DNA from: JBNJEL01 sp051745835
GTDB taxonomy: Bacteria; Bacillota; Halanaerobiia; Halobacteroidales; Acetohalobiaceae
Length of the DNA: 26,100 nt
Assembly (NCBI GenBank): GCA_051745835.1
Contig: JBNJEL010000017.1
Coordinates: forward strand, 1-26,100
Direction of reading: 5' to 3'
The position numbers were made by a program, and so were the translations under genes. A model generated the notes under the pieces. The model was not told the origin of the DNA. It did no database searches and saw only the letters and a list, made by a program, of their open reading frames with translations. Positions 1-8,102 of the stretch are shown one piece after another (within the stretch, counting starts at the first letter, position 1; each line of letters starts with the position of its first letter).

Positions 1-64
1 TATGGGTCAAGCAATTCATGGTTAGTAATTAGTTAATTACTATAATTAAATAGATGTAACTCAA

Positions 65-106
65 GGAGCAAGTAGGCTAGAGGTATAGTCTGCTTGCTCC
101 TTTTTT
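65..106 (+). terminator. Rho-independent terminator of an upstream gene
   Basis: A 15-bp stem (65-79 with 86-100, two G-U pairs) closes a 6-base loop and is followed directly by six T (101-106). It ends transcription of a plus-strand gene lying mostly left of the window. Bases 1-64 hold at most the last few codons of that gene. All three plus frames stop by base 36, so its reading frame cannot be assigned. Confidence 0.9.
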
Positions 107-109
107 ATA

Positions 110-138
110 TTCACAATTAAAAGGGGTTTGAATAATAT
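110..138 (+). promoter_or_regulatory. Candidate promoter of the ABC importer operon
   Basis: TTCACA at 110-115 (five of six to TTGACA) lies 17 bases before TAATAT at 133-138 (four of six to TATAAT), just after the upstream terminator and about 37 bases before the first gene. No riboswitch-like structure is evident in the short leader. Confidence 0.4.
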
Positions 139-175
139 GATTATTAGAATTTTAGCGAATAAAGGAGGTTGAATA

Positions 176-1162
176 ATGAAGAAGATGTTAATTATTGCTT
201 TATTATTGACTTTAATGATTTTTAATTCTGTAGGTTGTACAACGGATACTAAGGTGAGAGTAAATGAAGTAGTCCATTCCGTTTTTTATGCACCACAGTA
301 TGTAGCTTTAAATCAAGGTTTTTTTGAGGAAGAAGGATTGGAGGTTGAATTATCTACTGCTTGGGGAGGAGATAAGGCGGCTACTAGCTTGATGTCTGGT
401 CATGCTGATATTGCTTTAATTGGGCCAGAACCTACTATTTATACTTACCAGCAGGGAGCGGATAATCATTTAATTAGTTTTGCTCAACTAACTCAGAAGG
501 CGGGTTCATTTCTAGTTGCTAGAGAACAACAATCTGACTTTAAATTAGAGGATTTGCAAGGACAGGTGGTAATTGGTAATCGTCCGGGCGGTGCCCCACA
601 GATGGTGTTAGAAGATACACTGCGCCAGCACAATATTGAGCCATTTAAAGATGTTGAGATCATTACTAAATTAGATTTTAGTGCTAATGCTCCTGCTTTT
701 AAGAATGGGATGGGAGATTATGTACAGTTATTTGAGCCACAGGCTTCGCAGTTAGAGAAGATAGGAGCAGGGCATGTAGTAGCTTCGTTAGGTCAGTTAG
801 GAAAGCAGGTACCATATACAGTTTATATGGCACGGAAGGACTATCTTAGCGATCATCCGCAGGTGATTAAAAAGTTTACTGCTGCTATTTATCGTGCTCA
901 GCAATGGATCTATAATCATTCAGCAGTAGAGATAGCGGAAGCTGTTAGACCATCATTTCCTAACTTGGACTTTGATATCTTAGTGAAGGTGATTAAAAGA
1001 TATAAGAGTCAGGAGACTTGGGCTGTTAATCCTCTTTTGGAACGTAGTGAATTAGAGCGGTGGCAAAGTATTATCTTAGAAGCAGGCGAGTTAGAAGAGA
1101 AAGCGCCCTATGACGAAATTGTTAATACTGATTTTGCTCGCCAAGTAATCGAAGAAGATTAA
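176..1162 (+). CDS. ABC importer substrate-binding lipoprotein (NMT1/SsuA-like)
   Basis: Extracytoplasmic solute-binding protein of the nitrate/sulfonate/bicarbonate/thiamine-precursor class (COG0715, NMT1/THI5-like). The N-terminus has two lysines, a hydrophobic stretch (about 5-17) and a lipobox SVGC with the acylated cysteine at residue 21, so it should be a membrane-tethered lipoprotein. Family-typical segments follow: HSVFYAPQYVALNQGFFEEE near residue 34, then SGHADIALIGPEP around 74-86. At 328 residues it is full length. The ATG is preceded by AAAGGAGG at 161-168. It is the first gene of a three-gene operon with its ATPase and permease. The ligand cannot be read from the sequence: taurine, sulfonates, nitrate-like anions and pyrimidine precursors are all handled by this class, and no biosynthetic neighbour helps. 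Confidence 0.9.
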   Translation: MKKMLIIALLLTLMIFNSVGCTTDTKVRVNEVVHSVFYAPQYVALNQGFFEEEGLEVELSTAWGGDKAATSLMSGHADIALIGPEPTIYTYQQGADNHLISFAQLTQKAGSFLVAREQQSDFKLEDLQGQVVIGNRPGGAPQMVLEDTLRQHNIEPFKDVEIITKLDFSANAPAFKNGMGDYVQLFEPQASQLEKIGAGHVVASLGQLGKQVPYTVYMARKDYLSDHPQVIKKFTAAIYRAQQWIYNHSAVEIAEAVRPSFPNLDFDILVKVIKRYKSQETWAVNPLLERSELERWQSIILEAGELEEKAPYDEIVNTDFARQVIEED

Positions 1163-1178
1163 TGAAAGGAGGAAGATT

Positions 1179-1946
1179 ATGAGTAAGATCGAGTTTGAGG
1201 AGGTGGGGCAGAAGTTTCATACCTTAGCTGGGGAGACAGTTGCCTTACAAGAACTTTCGTTTACGATTGATAAGGGAGAGTTTATTAGCTTAGTGGGTCC
1301 GAGCGGTTGTGGTAAGTCGACTACTCTTTCATTAATCTCTGGTTTATTAAGTCCTAGTAGCGGTCAAGTTTTAATTGATGGTCAAGAGATTGCAGGGATT
1401 AATCAGCAGGTGGGCTATATGTTACAGGAAGATTATCTCTTTCCCTGGCGAACTATCTTAGATAATGTACTTTTAAGCTTAGAATTAAAGAGTAAGCTTA
1501 ATGATGTTACTTATCAGCGAGCAAAGAAGTTATTAGCTGACTACGGTTTAAAAGATTTTGAAGATTATTATCCTGACCAGCTATCAGGTGGTATGAGACA
1601 GCGAGTAGCTTTAGCTCGTACGTTAGTCTTTGAACCGGAGATTCTACTGTTAGATGAGCCATTTTCGGCACTTGATTATCATACTAAATTGACATTAGAG
1701 AATGAAGTTTCACAGATATTACGAGCAGCAGGGAAGACAGTAATTTTAGTTACTCATGATATAGCCGAGGCGGTTGCGATGTCAGATCAAGTATTTGTGT
1801 TCACTAAACGACCAGGACAGATTAAAAAGAGTTATCAGATTGATTTGGAACGCGGACGAGAATATTCTACTTTTAAGGCGCGAGAAGCCCCTGAGTTTAA
1901 AGATTATTTCAATGCTATCTGGGAGGAGTTGGATGTCTATGTTTAA
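1179..1946 (+). CDS. ABC importer ATP-binding protein (SsuB/TauB-like)
   Basis: Cytoplasmic ATPase that drives the importer. Walker A GPSGCGKST is at residues 40-48, the Q-loop around LQEDYLFPW at 82-90, the signature LSGGMRQR at 135-142, and Walker B ILLLDEPF at 155-162. The switch histidine lies in VTHDIAEA near 190. The length of 255 residues is normal for the SsuB/TauB subfamily (COG1116). Its ATG follows GGAGGAAG by a normal distance and sits 16 bases after the lipoprotein stop. Its 3' end overlaps the permease start by 14 bases, indicating translational coupling. The family call is firm; the substrate is unknown. Confidence 0.95.
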   Translation: MSKIEFEEVGQKFHTLAGETVALQELSFTIDKGEFISLVGPSGCGKSTTLSLISGLLSPSSGQVLIDGQEIAGINQQVGYMLQEDYLFPWRTILDNVLLSLELKSKLNDVTYQRAKKLLADYGLKDFEDYYPDQLSGGMRQRVALARTLVFEPEILLLDEPFSALDYHTKLTLENEVSQILRAAGKTVILVTHDIAEAVAMSDQVFVFTKRPGQIKKSYQIDLERGREYSTFKAREAPEFKDYFNAIWEELDVYV

Positions 1947-2781
1947 ACAGTTGAAGTTGCGCTTAGATGAATTTTTAACTAAAGGTGCGGTAACTAGAGA
2001 GCATGGAGAGTATCTAAAGCAGAGGAAGTTGCGAGAATTTAGTATTACTACTGTACAACTTTTAATCCTAGTTATCTTTATTGTAGGCTGGCAGTTAGCT
2101 GCTAATTATAAATTGATTGACCCCTTTATTACTAGTCATCCACTAGAGATTATGAAGACTATCTACCGTTTAGCTCTAACAGGTGAGCTAGTTAAGCATG
2201 TTGGAGTGACAGTCTGTGAGACATTACTGGGTTTTGGTTTGGGAGCAGGTGGTGGATTAATAATTGCGACTGCACTCTGGTGGTCTAATTATTTTTCGGA
2301 AGTTTTTGAGCCTTATATTATAGTCTTAAATGCACTGCCTAAGATGGCGTTAGGCCCAGTGCTGATTATCTGGTTAGGGAATGGTATGGTAGCAATTATT
2401 GGTATGGCACTCTTGATTTCGATTATAGTGACGGTGATGATGGTCTATGATGGTTTTCAAAAGAGTGATCAAAATAAGATTAAGTTATTACAGACCTTAG
2501 GTGCTAATAGATTAGAAGTTTTTCAGAAGGTGGTATTACCAGAGAATCTACCGACTATCTTTGCTGCGTTTAAGGTTAATATTGGTCTATCTTTGGTGGG
2601 AGTGATCGTAGGAGAGTTTTTAGTTTCGGAAGCAGGTTTAGGTTATCTAATAGTCTATGGCGGTCAGGTATTTAAATTAAATTTAGTAATGAGTAGTGTG
2701 ATTATCTTATCAATTTTAGCAGGTGGTTTATATTATCTAGTAGTTTTATTAGAGCAGAGGATGATTAGCTGGAATAATTAG
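1933..2781 (+). CDS. ABC importer permease (SsuC/TauC-like)
   Basis: Inner-membrane permease of the BPD_transp_1 family, 282 residues. The frame is open further upstream to 1774, but that part lies inside the ATPase gene. The ATG at 1933 (next to another at 1939) has GGGAGGAG at 1921-1928 and gives a normal-length protein. After a charged cytoplasmic start there is a first hydrophobic helix (QLLILVIFIVGWQLAA), then several more. The EAA-type coupling loop is in the second half, with TLGANRLEVFQKVVLPENLP. A final helix pair ends before a short basic tail. It should form the channel with the ATPase and receive ligand from the lipoprotein. No terminator is visible downstream. Confidence 0.92.
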   Translation: MSMFKQLKLRLDEFLTKGAVTREHGEYLKQRKLREFSITTVQLLILVIFIVGWQLAANYKLIDPFITSHPLEIMKTIYRLALTGELVKHVGVTVCETLLGFGLGAGGGLIIATALWWSNYFSEVFEPYIIVLNALPKMALGPVLIIWLGNGMVAIIGMALLISIIVTVMMVYDGFQKSDQNKIKLLQTLGANRLEVFQKVVLPENLPTIFAAFKVNIGLSLVGVIVGEFLVSEAGLGYLIVYGGQVFKLNLVMSSVIILSILAGGLYYLVVLLEQRMISWNN

Positions 2782-2957
2782 CTGTTATAATAATTTAGTG
2801 CCGGGAATAATAGATGTAAAAGGAAGTAATTATAGAGTATAGATAAGAATTAATTATTGAGTTAGTTAGGATTGCAGGAATTTATTATGAGGATCTTCAA
2901 TTATATATAATTGTAATTAATTAGATATGCTATAAATTAAAGTAGGAGGTTGATATT

Positions 2958-4430
2958 ATGGATCTAACATTTATTATCAGTCCTATTGTTGGTTCAGTAA
3001 TAGGTTATTGTACTAATTGGGTAGCAGTTAAGATGTTATTTAAACCATTGACGGAGAAGAGAGTATTAGGGATAAAAGTTCCTTTTACGCCTGGAGTTAT
3101 TCCGCGTCGTAGAGAGAAGATAGCTGAAAGTATTGGTGATGCGGTTGGTCAGGAACTTCTAACGGCTGATGCTTTTCAACAGATCTTAGAGGGTAAAGAG
3201 ATGAAAGGAAAACTAAGAAATTTTGTCCATGATAGATTAGCAAGTTTAGCTGAAGAGGAAAGAAGTTTAGAGCAGTTATTAGAGCTTATTACTACTAACC
3301 AAGATATTAGTTTAGAGATTAAAGAAGAGTTAACAACCGGAATTAAGGATTTATTGAGTAGTCAACAGATTATTAGTCTATTAAGTAGTAGCTTAAATCA
3401 GATAGATGGTCAACAGCTTAAGAAGTACTTTAATAGCGAGGAGCATCAGCAGTTTAAAGAACAGTTAAGTCGGAAGTTAGCTGTTAAGTTAGATCAGCCC
3501 AAGACTAAAGAGCAGTTAGTAGAGTTTTTAGCAGCTTATCAAGACAAGCTAACTGATAGTCAACAGACGATTGCGGATTGTTTACCATCTGGAGTTAAGG
3601 AAAATCTAAAGCAGTGGTTAAGAGAAGAGAGTCCCGAATTAGTTGAAGAATTAGTTGACTTTTTAGATTCTCAGTCAACAAAAGAGCGGATTAATCAGAA
3701 GTTAGATGAAGTATTGGGCAATAACTCATTGATGCAGATAGTGGGTGGTTTTTTAGATAAGGATAAGTTAGTAGACCAATTTATCGGTTATCTAGTTAAT
3801 TTTTTAACTGAACCTGCTAGCCAAGAAGAGATCTTAGAACGGATTGACAAATTTGTAGATATTCTCTTAGCTACTGATTTAGCTGTGGTAGTTGATCAAT
3901 TCGATAAGCAAGATTTAAGAGAGATAGTCGACTTTTTAATGGCTGAAGTTGTTACTTCCGATGTAGTTAAAGAGTTATTAACTAGTTCAGAGCAAAAATT
4001 AATTGATAGATTTGAACAAGATGAGTTAATTACAGCTGATGAGTTTGTTGTAATTGAGGAATTAATAGAGCAGATTATAAATAGTAATATTTTAACTGCT
4101 ACTTTGTCTAACTTAATTGATTATTTGATGCAGCGTCCGGTTAAGTCTTATTTTACTGCACTTGATCAGTCCTTAGTTCAGAAGTTAGAACAGTTAATCA
4201 GTACTACTGTTGAGTATCTATTGGAGTTTCATTTAGGTAGAGTTTTATCGACTTTAAACTTTAAAGATTTAGTAGTTAAAAAGGTAAATGATTTTGATAT
4301 TTTAGAAGTAGAGAATTTATTATTAAGTGTCATTGAGACGGAATTGAGAGCTATTACTTGGTTTGGAGCTGTTCTTGGCTTGATTATGGGAATTATTACT
4401 CCAGTAATCTCTGTGGTGGTAGGTTCCTAG
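2958..4430 (+). CDS. DUF445 family membrane protein
   Basis: 490-residue protein of the DUF445 (YheB-like) family, function not established. The N-terminal hydrophobic segment carries the family hallmark GYCTNWVAVKMLFKP (about 17-31), followed by the basic PGVIPRRREKIAESIGD region. A long, acidic, leucine-rich helical middle (about 60-450) looks coiled-coil-like. It ends in a second transmembrane helix (about 464-488) with glycines and prolines. That topology places a large helical domain between two membrane anchors. The ATG has AGTAGGAGG 7-8 bases upstream. The 176-base gap before it is AT-rich and holds a 16-bp palindrome (2898-2913) but no convincing promoter. It appears to be transcribed alone. 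Confidence 0.85.
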   Translation: MDLTFIISPIVGSVIGYCTNWVAVKMLFKPLTEKRVLGIKVPFTPGVIPRRREKIAESIGDAVGQELLTADAFQQILEGKEMKGKLRNFVHDRLASLAEEERSLEQLLELITTNQDISLEIKEELTTGIKDLLSSQQIISLLSSSLNQIDGQQLKKYFNSEEHQQFKEQLSRKLAVKLDQPKTKEQLVEFLAAYQDKLTDSQQTIADCLPSGVKENLKQWLREESPELVEELVDFLDSQSTKERINQKLDEVLGNNSLMQIVGGFLDKDKLVDQFIGYLVNFLTEPASQEEILERIDKFVDILLATDLAVVVDQFDKQDLREIVDFLMAEVVTSDVVKELLTSSEQKLIDRFEQDELITADEFVVIEELIEQIINSNILTATLSNLIDYLMQRPVKSYFTALDQSLVQKLEQLISTTVEYLLEFHLGRVLSTLNFKDLVVKKVNDFDILEVENLLLSVIETELRAITWFGAVLGLIMGIITPVISVVVGS

Positions 4431-4464
4431 TTAGTACTAATTGATAGTAGTTACTAATGTGTAT

Positions 4465-4507
4465 TTGATGAAAGTTATAAAAAGTGCTATAATGTAGCTA
4501 CATTATA
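4465..4507 (+). promoter_or_regulatory. Strong promoter with -10 inside a 20-bp palindrome
   Basis: TTGATG at 4465-4470 and a perfect TATAAT at 4488-4493 are separated by 17 bases. The -10 is the left edge of a perfect 20-bp palindrome, TATAATGTAGCTACATTATA (4488-4507), which would span the start site near 4500 and could be an operator. An AAGGAGA-like sequence follows but has no usable start codon. The transcript would run antisense to the glyoxalase gene towards the glutamate-cysteine ligase gene at 5072. Confidence 0.6.
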
Positions 4508-4532
4508 AGGAGATAAGAGGTACAGAAATAGT

Positions 4533-4555
4533 AAAAAGCCTCCCTTATGGAGGCT
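4533..4555 (-). terminator. Rho-independent terminator of the glyoxalase gene
   Basis: Read on the minus strand: AGCCTCC, a five-base loop, GGAGGCT, then five T (plus-strand A at 4533-4537). It lies 6 bases beyond the glyoxalase stop codon. On the plus strand the hairpin lacks a T tract, so it should act in one direction only. Confidence 0.85.
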
Positions 4556-4560
4556 AGAGA

Positions 4561-4944
4561 TTACTTCTGAATTATTTCGATGCGGTAACCATCAGGATCA
4601 GTTAAAAAGTAATAACCACCTTCTGCTGCTTGATCTAAACTTTTAAGTTCACTGACTTTATATCCTGCTTCTTGGTGTTGTTGATAAGATTGTTGTAAGT
4701 CATTAACAGTAACAGCCAAGTGACTATAACCATTACCAATAGTATAAGGTTCTTGACGATCATAATTATAAGTTAGTTCCAGTTCAAAATCATTGTCATC
4801 ATTAGACATATAGACTAGAGTGAATTCATCTTCAGGAAAGTCATTCTCACTTACAACTTCAAGTCCGAGAGCATCTTGATAGAAGTTAATTGATTCTTCT
4901 AAGTCTAAAACTCTGATACAGGCATGTACAAATTTATAGTCCAT
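4561..4944 (-). CDS. gloA: Glyoxalase I (lactoylglutathione lyase), VOC family
   Basis: 127-residue vicinal-oxygen-chelate enzyme predicted to isomerise the methylglyoxal-thiol hemithioacetal to S-lactoyl-thiol. All four metal ligands of bacterial glyoxalase I are in place by alignment with E. coli GloA: His7 (FVHACIRV), Glu56 (ELELTYNY), His75 (GYSHLAV) and Glu123 (DGYRIEII). ELTYN and DPDGY are retained, which separates it from generic VOC proteins. The start has CTTTCAAC-flanked AAGGAGTTGA upstream on the minus strand. It is divergent from a glutamate-cysteine ligase gene, which supports a glutathione-type cosubstrate. The metal (Ni or Zn class) is not determinable here; the short form resembles the Ni-activated type. 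Confidence 0.88.
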   Translation of the reverse strand: MDYKFVHACIRVLDLEESINFYQDALGLEVVSENDFPEDEFTLVYMSNDDNDFELELTYNYDRQEPYTIGNGYSHLAVTVNDLQQSYQQHQEAGYKVSELKSLDQAAEGGYYFLTDPDGYRIEIIQK

Positions 4945-4989
4945 ATTAAGTCAACTCCTTTCAATAAGTAGATATAAAGCTTATTAATA

Positions 4990-5018
4990 ATGATAATGTC
5001 TTTTGGTTAAATTGTCAA
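4990..5018 (-). promoter_or_regulatory. Promoter of the glyoxalase gene
   Basis: On the minus strand TTGACA (plus positions 5018-5013) is followed after 17 bases by TATCAT (4995-4990), five of six to consensus. It lies about 45 bases before the glyoxalase ATG. An inverted repeat ACTCTC-TATAT-GAGAGT (5018-5034) abuts the -35 on the upstream side and could serve as an operator for the divergent pair. Confidence 0.7.
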
Positions 5019-5071
5019 CTCTCTATATGAGAGTAGTTTAGGTTAGAAAGCTTTGAAAATGAGGTGAAGGT

Positions 5072-6388
5072 ATGAATTATAAAGAACAATTAGATAGATT
5101 TGAAGAATACTTTAAAAGTAGTGAAAAGAGTGTTTCACAACAAGCATTAGGTGTTGAGATTGAACATTTTGTGGTTGACAATAAAACTTTAGAGACTGTC
5201 TCTTATTCTGATGAGGCGGGATTAGCAGATATTTTAGAAGGATTGGTTTCTTTAGGATGGCACGGTAAACGAGAAGGAGAGTATTTAGTTCAGGCTAATA
5301 AAGAGCAGGCAGTGATTACTTTAGAACCTGGCGGACAGTTAGAGGTCAGTATTGCTCCACACCAAATGATAGCTCCTCTTAAAGCAGAGTACTGTAAGTT
5401 TTTATTAGATTTATTGCCTTTGTTAGAAGAGAATGATCAAGCACTTGTGACGGCGGGATATCAGATTGAGAGTAAAATCTCTGAAATTGAGTGGAATCCT
5501 AAGCAGCGTTATCAAATTATGTCCAGTTATCTTGGTAGTCAAGGTAAGTATGCTCATAATATGATGAAGGGTACTGCTTCTATACAAGTAGCTGTTGATT
5601 ACATAAATGAAGAGGATTTTATTAAGAAATTTAGAATAGCTAATACTCTATCACCTTTAGTAGCGGCTTTGTTTGATAATGCTGCTATCTTTGAAGGTGC
5701 AGAGTATAATCAGTATACCGTTAGAACAGAGATCTGGTCTAATTGCGATCCCGATCGTTCAGGATTAATTAAGGAAGCATTTGCTGATGATTTTGGATAT
5801 CGTAAGTATGCAGAATATATCTTAAATCGTCCTCCAATCCTTTTTAAAGATGGAGAGGAGTTTATTGCTACCGGAGATCAAACCTGTCGTGAACTATTAG
5901 CTGATCGCAACTTAAATCAAGCTGAGTTAGAACATCTACTTACTATGTTCTTTCCTGATGTTAGAGCTAAGAACTTTATTGAGATTAGAATGATGGATTC
6001 TCTTCCTCCTGAACTGACTTTAGGTGTGATTGCTTTCTGGAAAGGATTGCTCTATGATGAAGATAATTTAGATCGTACATATGATTTGATTACTGATATT
6101 ACTTATCAAGAAGCACTGGCGGCTAGAGATGATGTTGTAGAACGAGGTCTTGCAGCTCAATTAGGTTCTCATAATATCTTAGAATTAGGTCAACAGTTAC
6201 TACAGTGGGCTGAAGCAGCTTTGCCTAAAGAGGAAGAAGAGTATTTGTTAGCGATTAAAGAGTTAGTAATGGCAGATAAGACCCCATTACTTAAGAGTAG
6301 AGAGTATTTAGCAGAAGCGAATGATAAACGTAAAGCACTAGAGTGGTTAATTATGGATTCTACAGCTGAGGTGGAGGATTTATGTTAG
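5072..6388 (+). CDS. gshA: Glutamate-cysteine ligase, GCS2 (plant/alphaproteobacterial) type
   Basis: 438-residue enzyme predicted to join glutamate and cysteine through the gamma-carboxyl with ATP, the first step of glutathione synthesis. Family motifs in order: GVEIEHF (27-33), EPGGQLEVS (85-93) for metal-ATP binding, MMKGTASIQVAVDY (about 165-178), RTEIWSNCDPDRSG (about 219-232), and IEIRMMDSLPPELTLGVIAFW (roughly 302-322). This is the GCS2 family, not the E. coli GshA or GshF type. The start has GAGGTGAAGG just before ATG. Its last codons overlap the next gene by 7 bases (ATGTTAG), so the two are translationally coupled. The protein ends in Cys. Divergent glyoxalase I supports the thiol role. 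Confidence 0.88.
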   Translation: MNYKEQLDRFEEYFKSSEKSVSQQALGVEIEHFVVDNKTLETVSYSDEAGLADILEGLVSLGWHGKREGEYLVQANKEQAVITLEPGGQLEVSIAPHQMIAPLKAEYCKFLLDLLPLLEENDQALVTAGYQIESKISEIEWNPKQRYQIMSSYLGSQGKYAHNMMKGTASIQVAVDYINEEDFIKKFRIANTLSPLVAALFDNAAIFEGAEYNQYTVRTEIWSNCDPDRSGLIKEAFADDFGYRKYAEYILNRPPILFKDGEEFIATGDQTCRELLADRNLNQAELEHLLTMFFPDVRAKNFIEIRMMDSLPPELTLGVIAFWKGLLYDEDNLDRTYDLITDITYQEALAARDDVVERGLAAQLGSHNILELGQQLLQWAEAALPKEEEEYLLAIKELVMADKTPLLKSREYLAEANDKRKALEWLIMDSTAEVEDLC

Positions 6389-7704
6389 ATAGTGTCAGAA
6401 ATGAGTACCAAAAATTATTATTAAATCATCCAGAGCGATATAGTAAAGATTTAGATGCAATCTATCAGAGATTGGATCAAGAAGAGATCTACTATCAAGG
6501 TGAAGTAATTCCTATTGCTTATCAACCGCTTTTCTTTGGACGTGAAGAGTTGGCGGAACTAAAGAAAGTCACAGTTAAGTTGAGTTCTATTTTAACTAAA
6601 GTGATTGAACACTATTTACATAATCCCCAATTTCGTTCTTACTTTAATTTTGCACCGCAGTTAGAGGAATTAATCTTAGCTGATCCGGGTTATTCTAATC
6701 CTGTTCCTATGGCGCGCTTTGATATCTTTTATTACGATAGAGGAGATTATAAGTTCTGTGAGTTAAATACTGATGGTTCTTCGGGAATGGTTAAGAGTAA
6801 TACGCTAGAGGAACTCTTTACCCAAGCGCAGGCAATTAATGATTTAGCTAAGCAAGAAAGCTATCAATTTACTTACTGTGAATTATTAGATAGCTGGATT
6901 GATACAATGTTGGATAACTATAATGAGTTTGCTCCAGAAGATGATGATCCGACAGTAGCCATTATAGATTTTGATAATTTAGGAATGGTTAGTGAATTTA
7001 AGTATTTTAAGAATTTGTTAGAAGTACGAGGTTATCAGGTTGTAATAGTTGATCCTAGAGAGTTAGAGTATCGTGCAGGGAAGCTCTATTATCAAGAGTT
7101 AGTAATAGATTTAATCTATCGGCGAGCAGTAACGACAGATATTATGGATCATTACTTTGAGGTGCAAGATTTGTTGGAGGCTTATTGTGATCAAGCAGTC
7201 TGTATTGTAGGGTCTTTTAGATCACAGATTATTCACAATAAGATTATCTTTGCTCTTTTACATAATAAGGAGCAGACGGACTTTTTAAATGATGAGGAGC
7301 GTAAGTTTATTAAACAGTATATTCCATGGACAGCATTGGTTAAAGGTAAGCAAGAAGAGTTAGAATATATTAAAGCTAATCAGGATACTCTAGTTTTAAA
7401 GCCTTTAGATGCTTATGGAGCACAAGGAGTCTATATTGGTTGTGACCTTCCCCAAGATAAGTGGCAATCAGCGATAGAAGAAGTTGGTGAAGACAGATAT
7501 TTAGTGCAGGAGTTTTGCCCATTACCACAAATTAAAGTACCGCGGTTTAGCAAATCGGATTTAGATTTTCAGTTGTTTAATTATACTCAGGGACTTTTTA
7601 TGTATAACTTAGAGTTTGCTGGTCTTTATACTCGTGCAGATAAGGAACATATAATTGCCAGTTCGACCGGTTGTTTGACGCTGCCTAATTTAATAGTCGA
7701 TTAG
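6382..7704 (+). CDS. Glutathionylspermidine-synthase-like ATP-grasp ligase; probable second enzyme of thiol synthesis
   Basis: 440-residue protein resembling the synthetase domain of glutathionylspermidine synthase (GSP_synth, COG0754), without the amidase domain found in the E. coli bifunctional enzyme. Visible motifs: FCELNTDGSSGMVKSN (about 125-140), matching the glutamate/nucleotide-binding core; VIVDPRELEYR (about 226-236); and VLKPLDAYGAQGVYIG (about 335-350), the ATP-grasp lysine and glycine-rich loop. LVQEF follows. ATP-grasp ligases of this group form amide bonds via acyl phosphate. It overlaps the glutamate-cysteine ligase gene by 7 bases and no canonical gshB is present. My inference is that it completes glutathione (gamma-Glu-Cys plus glycine) or adds another amine. 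Spermidine ligation cannot be excluded. Confidence 0.75.
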   Translation: MLDSVRNEYQKLLLNHPERYSKDLDAIYQRLDQEEIYYQGEVIPIAYQPLFFGREELAELKKVTVKLSSILTKVIEHYLHNPQFRSYFNFAPQLEELILADPGYSNPVPMARFDIFYYDRGDYKFCELNTDGSSGMVKSNTLEELFTQAQAINDLAKQESYQFTYCELLDSWIDTMLDNYNEFAPEDDDPTVAIIDFDNLGMVSEFKYFKNLLEVRGYQVVIVDPRELEYRAGKLYYQELVIDLIYRRAVTTDIMDHYFEVQDLLEAYCDQAVCIVGSFRSQIIHNKIIFALLHNKEQTDFLNDEERKFIKQYIPWTALVKGKQEELEYIKANQDTLVLKPLDAYGAQGVYIGCDLPQDKWQSAIEEVGEDRYLVQEFCPLPQIKVPRFSKSDLDFQLFNYTQGLFMYNLEFAGLYTRADKEHIIASSTGCLTLPNLIVD

Positions 7705-7780
7705 ATCATTGTTAGCTCAATTAATACCTTAAAGGATATGGGAGATTATTTATAGAATACTATCAATCTGGGGGATTTTT

Positions 7781-8086
7781 ATGAATCGTACTTCGTTGTT
7801 ATATTGGGGTAAGCTAATGAGAAGAATATTTAAATTTTTACGTGATAAAGATGTTTCTTTATTTAAGAAATCTCTGTTTTTAATTCCTTTAATTTATACT
7901 CTCTCTCCCATTGATTTAGTAAGTGATTTTATACCAGTAATTGGCTGGTTAGATGATATTACAATTTTAACTATAGCCTGGAATTTCTTTTTACAAGAAC
8001 TGACTGATTATGAAACAGAGCAAAATTCTAATTCAGATGATGATAAAGAGTTAACTTTAGATCATACAGATTATCAAATTGATTAA
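7781..8086 (+). CDS. DUF1232 (YkvA-like) small membrane protein
   Basis: 101-residue protein with the DUF1232 core SLFLIPLIYTLSPIDLVSDF followed by IPVIGWLDDI and a second hydrophobic stretch TILTIAWNFF. This gives one or two membrane segments around residues 31-70 and a short acidic tail. Function of the family is unknown. I used the ATG at 7781 with TGGGGGA upstream. A second ATG at residue 14, behind ATTGGGG, is an alternative that would still keep the whole domain. It is 17 bases upstream of the PPC-domain gene and probably cotranscribed with it. No promoter is obvious in the 76 bases before it. Confidence 0.8.
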   Translation: MNRTSLLYWGKLMRRIFKFLRDKDVSLFKKSLFLIPLIYTLSPIDLVSDFIPVIGWLDDITILTIAWNFFLQELTDYETEQNSNSDDDKELTLDHTDYQID

Positions 8087-8102
8087 GTTAGGAGGAATTA
8101 TA

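Noticed and set aside
1..175. Thiamine (TPP) or other riboswitch before the ABC importer
   Set aside because: Only a terminator and a short AT-rich leader are present; no conserved riboswitch core is seen.
1774..1932. Longer start for the ABC permease
   Set aside because: The extension lies inside the ATPase gene and would add 53 residues not seen in the family; the ATG at 1933 has GGGAGGAG.
2898..2913. 16-bp AT-only-core palindrome CAATTATATATAATTG
   Set aside because: In such AT-rich intergenic DNA a symmetric run of A and T is weak evidence, and no promoter of correct spacing overlaps it.
4431..4457. Imperfect inverted repeat TTAGTA...TACTAA after the DUF445 gene
   Set aside because: The stem is short and AT-only with no T tract, so it is not called a terminator.
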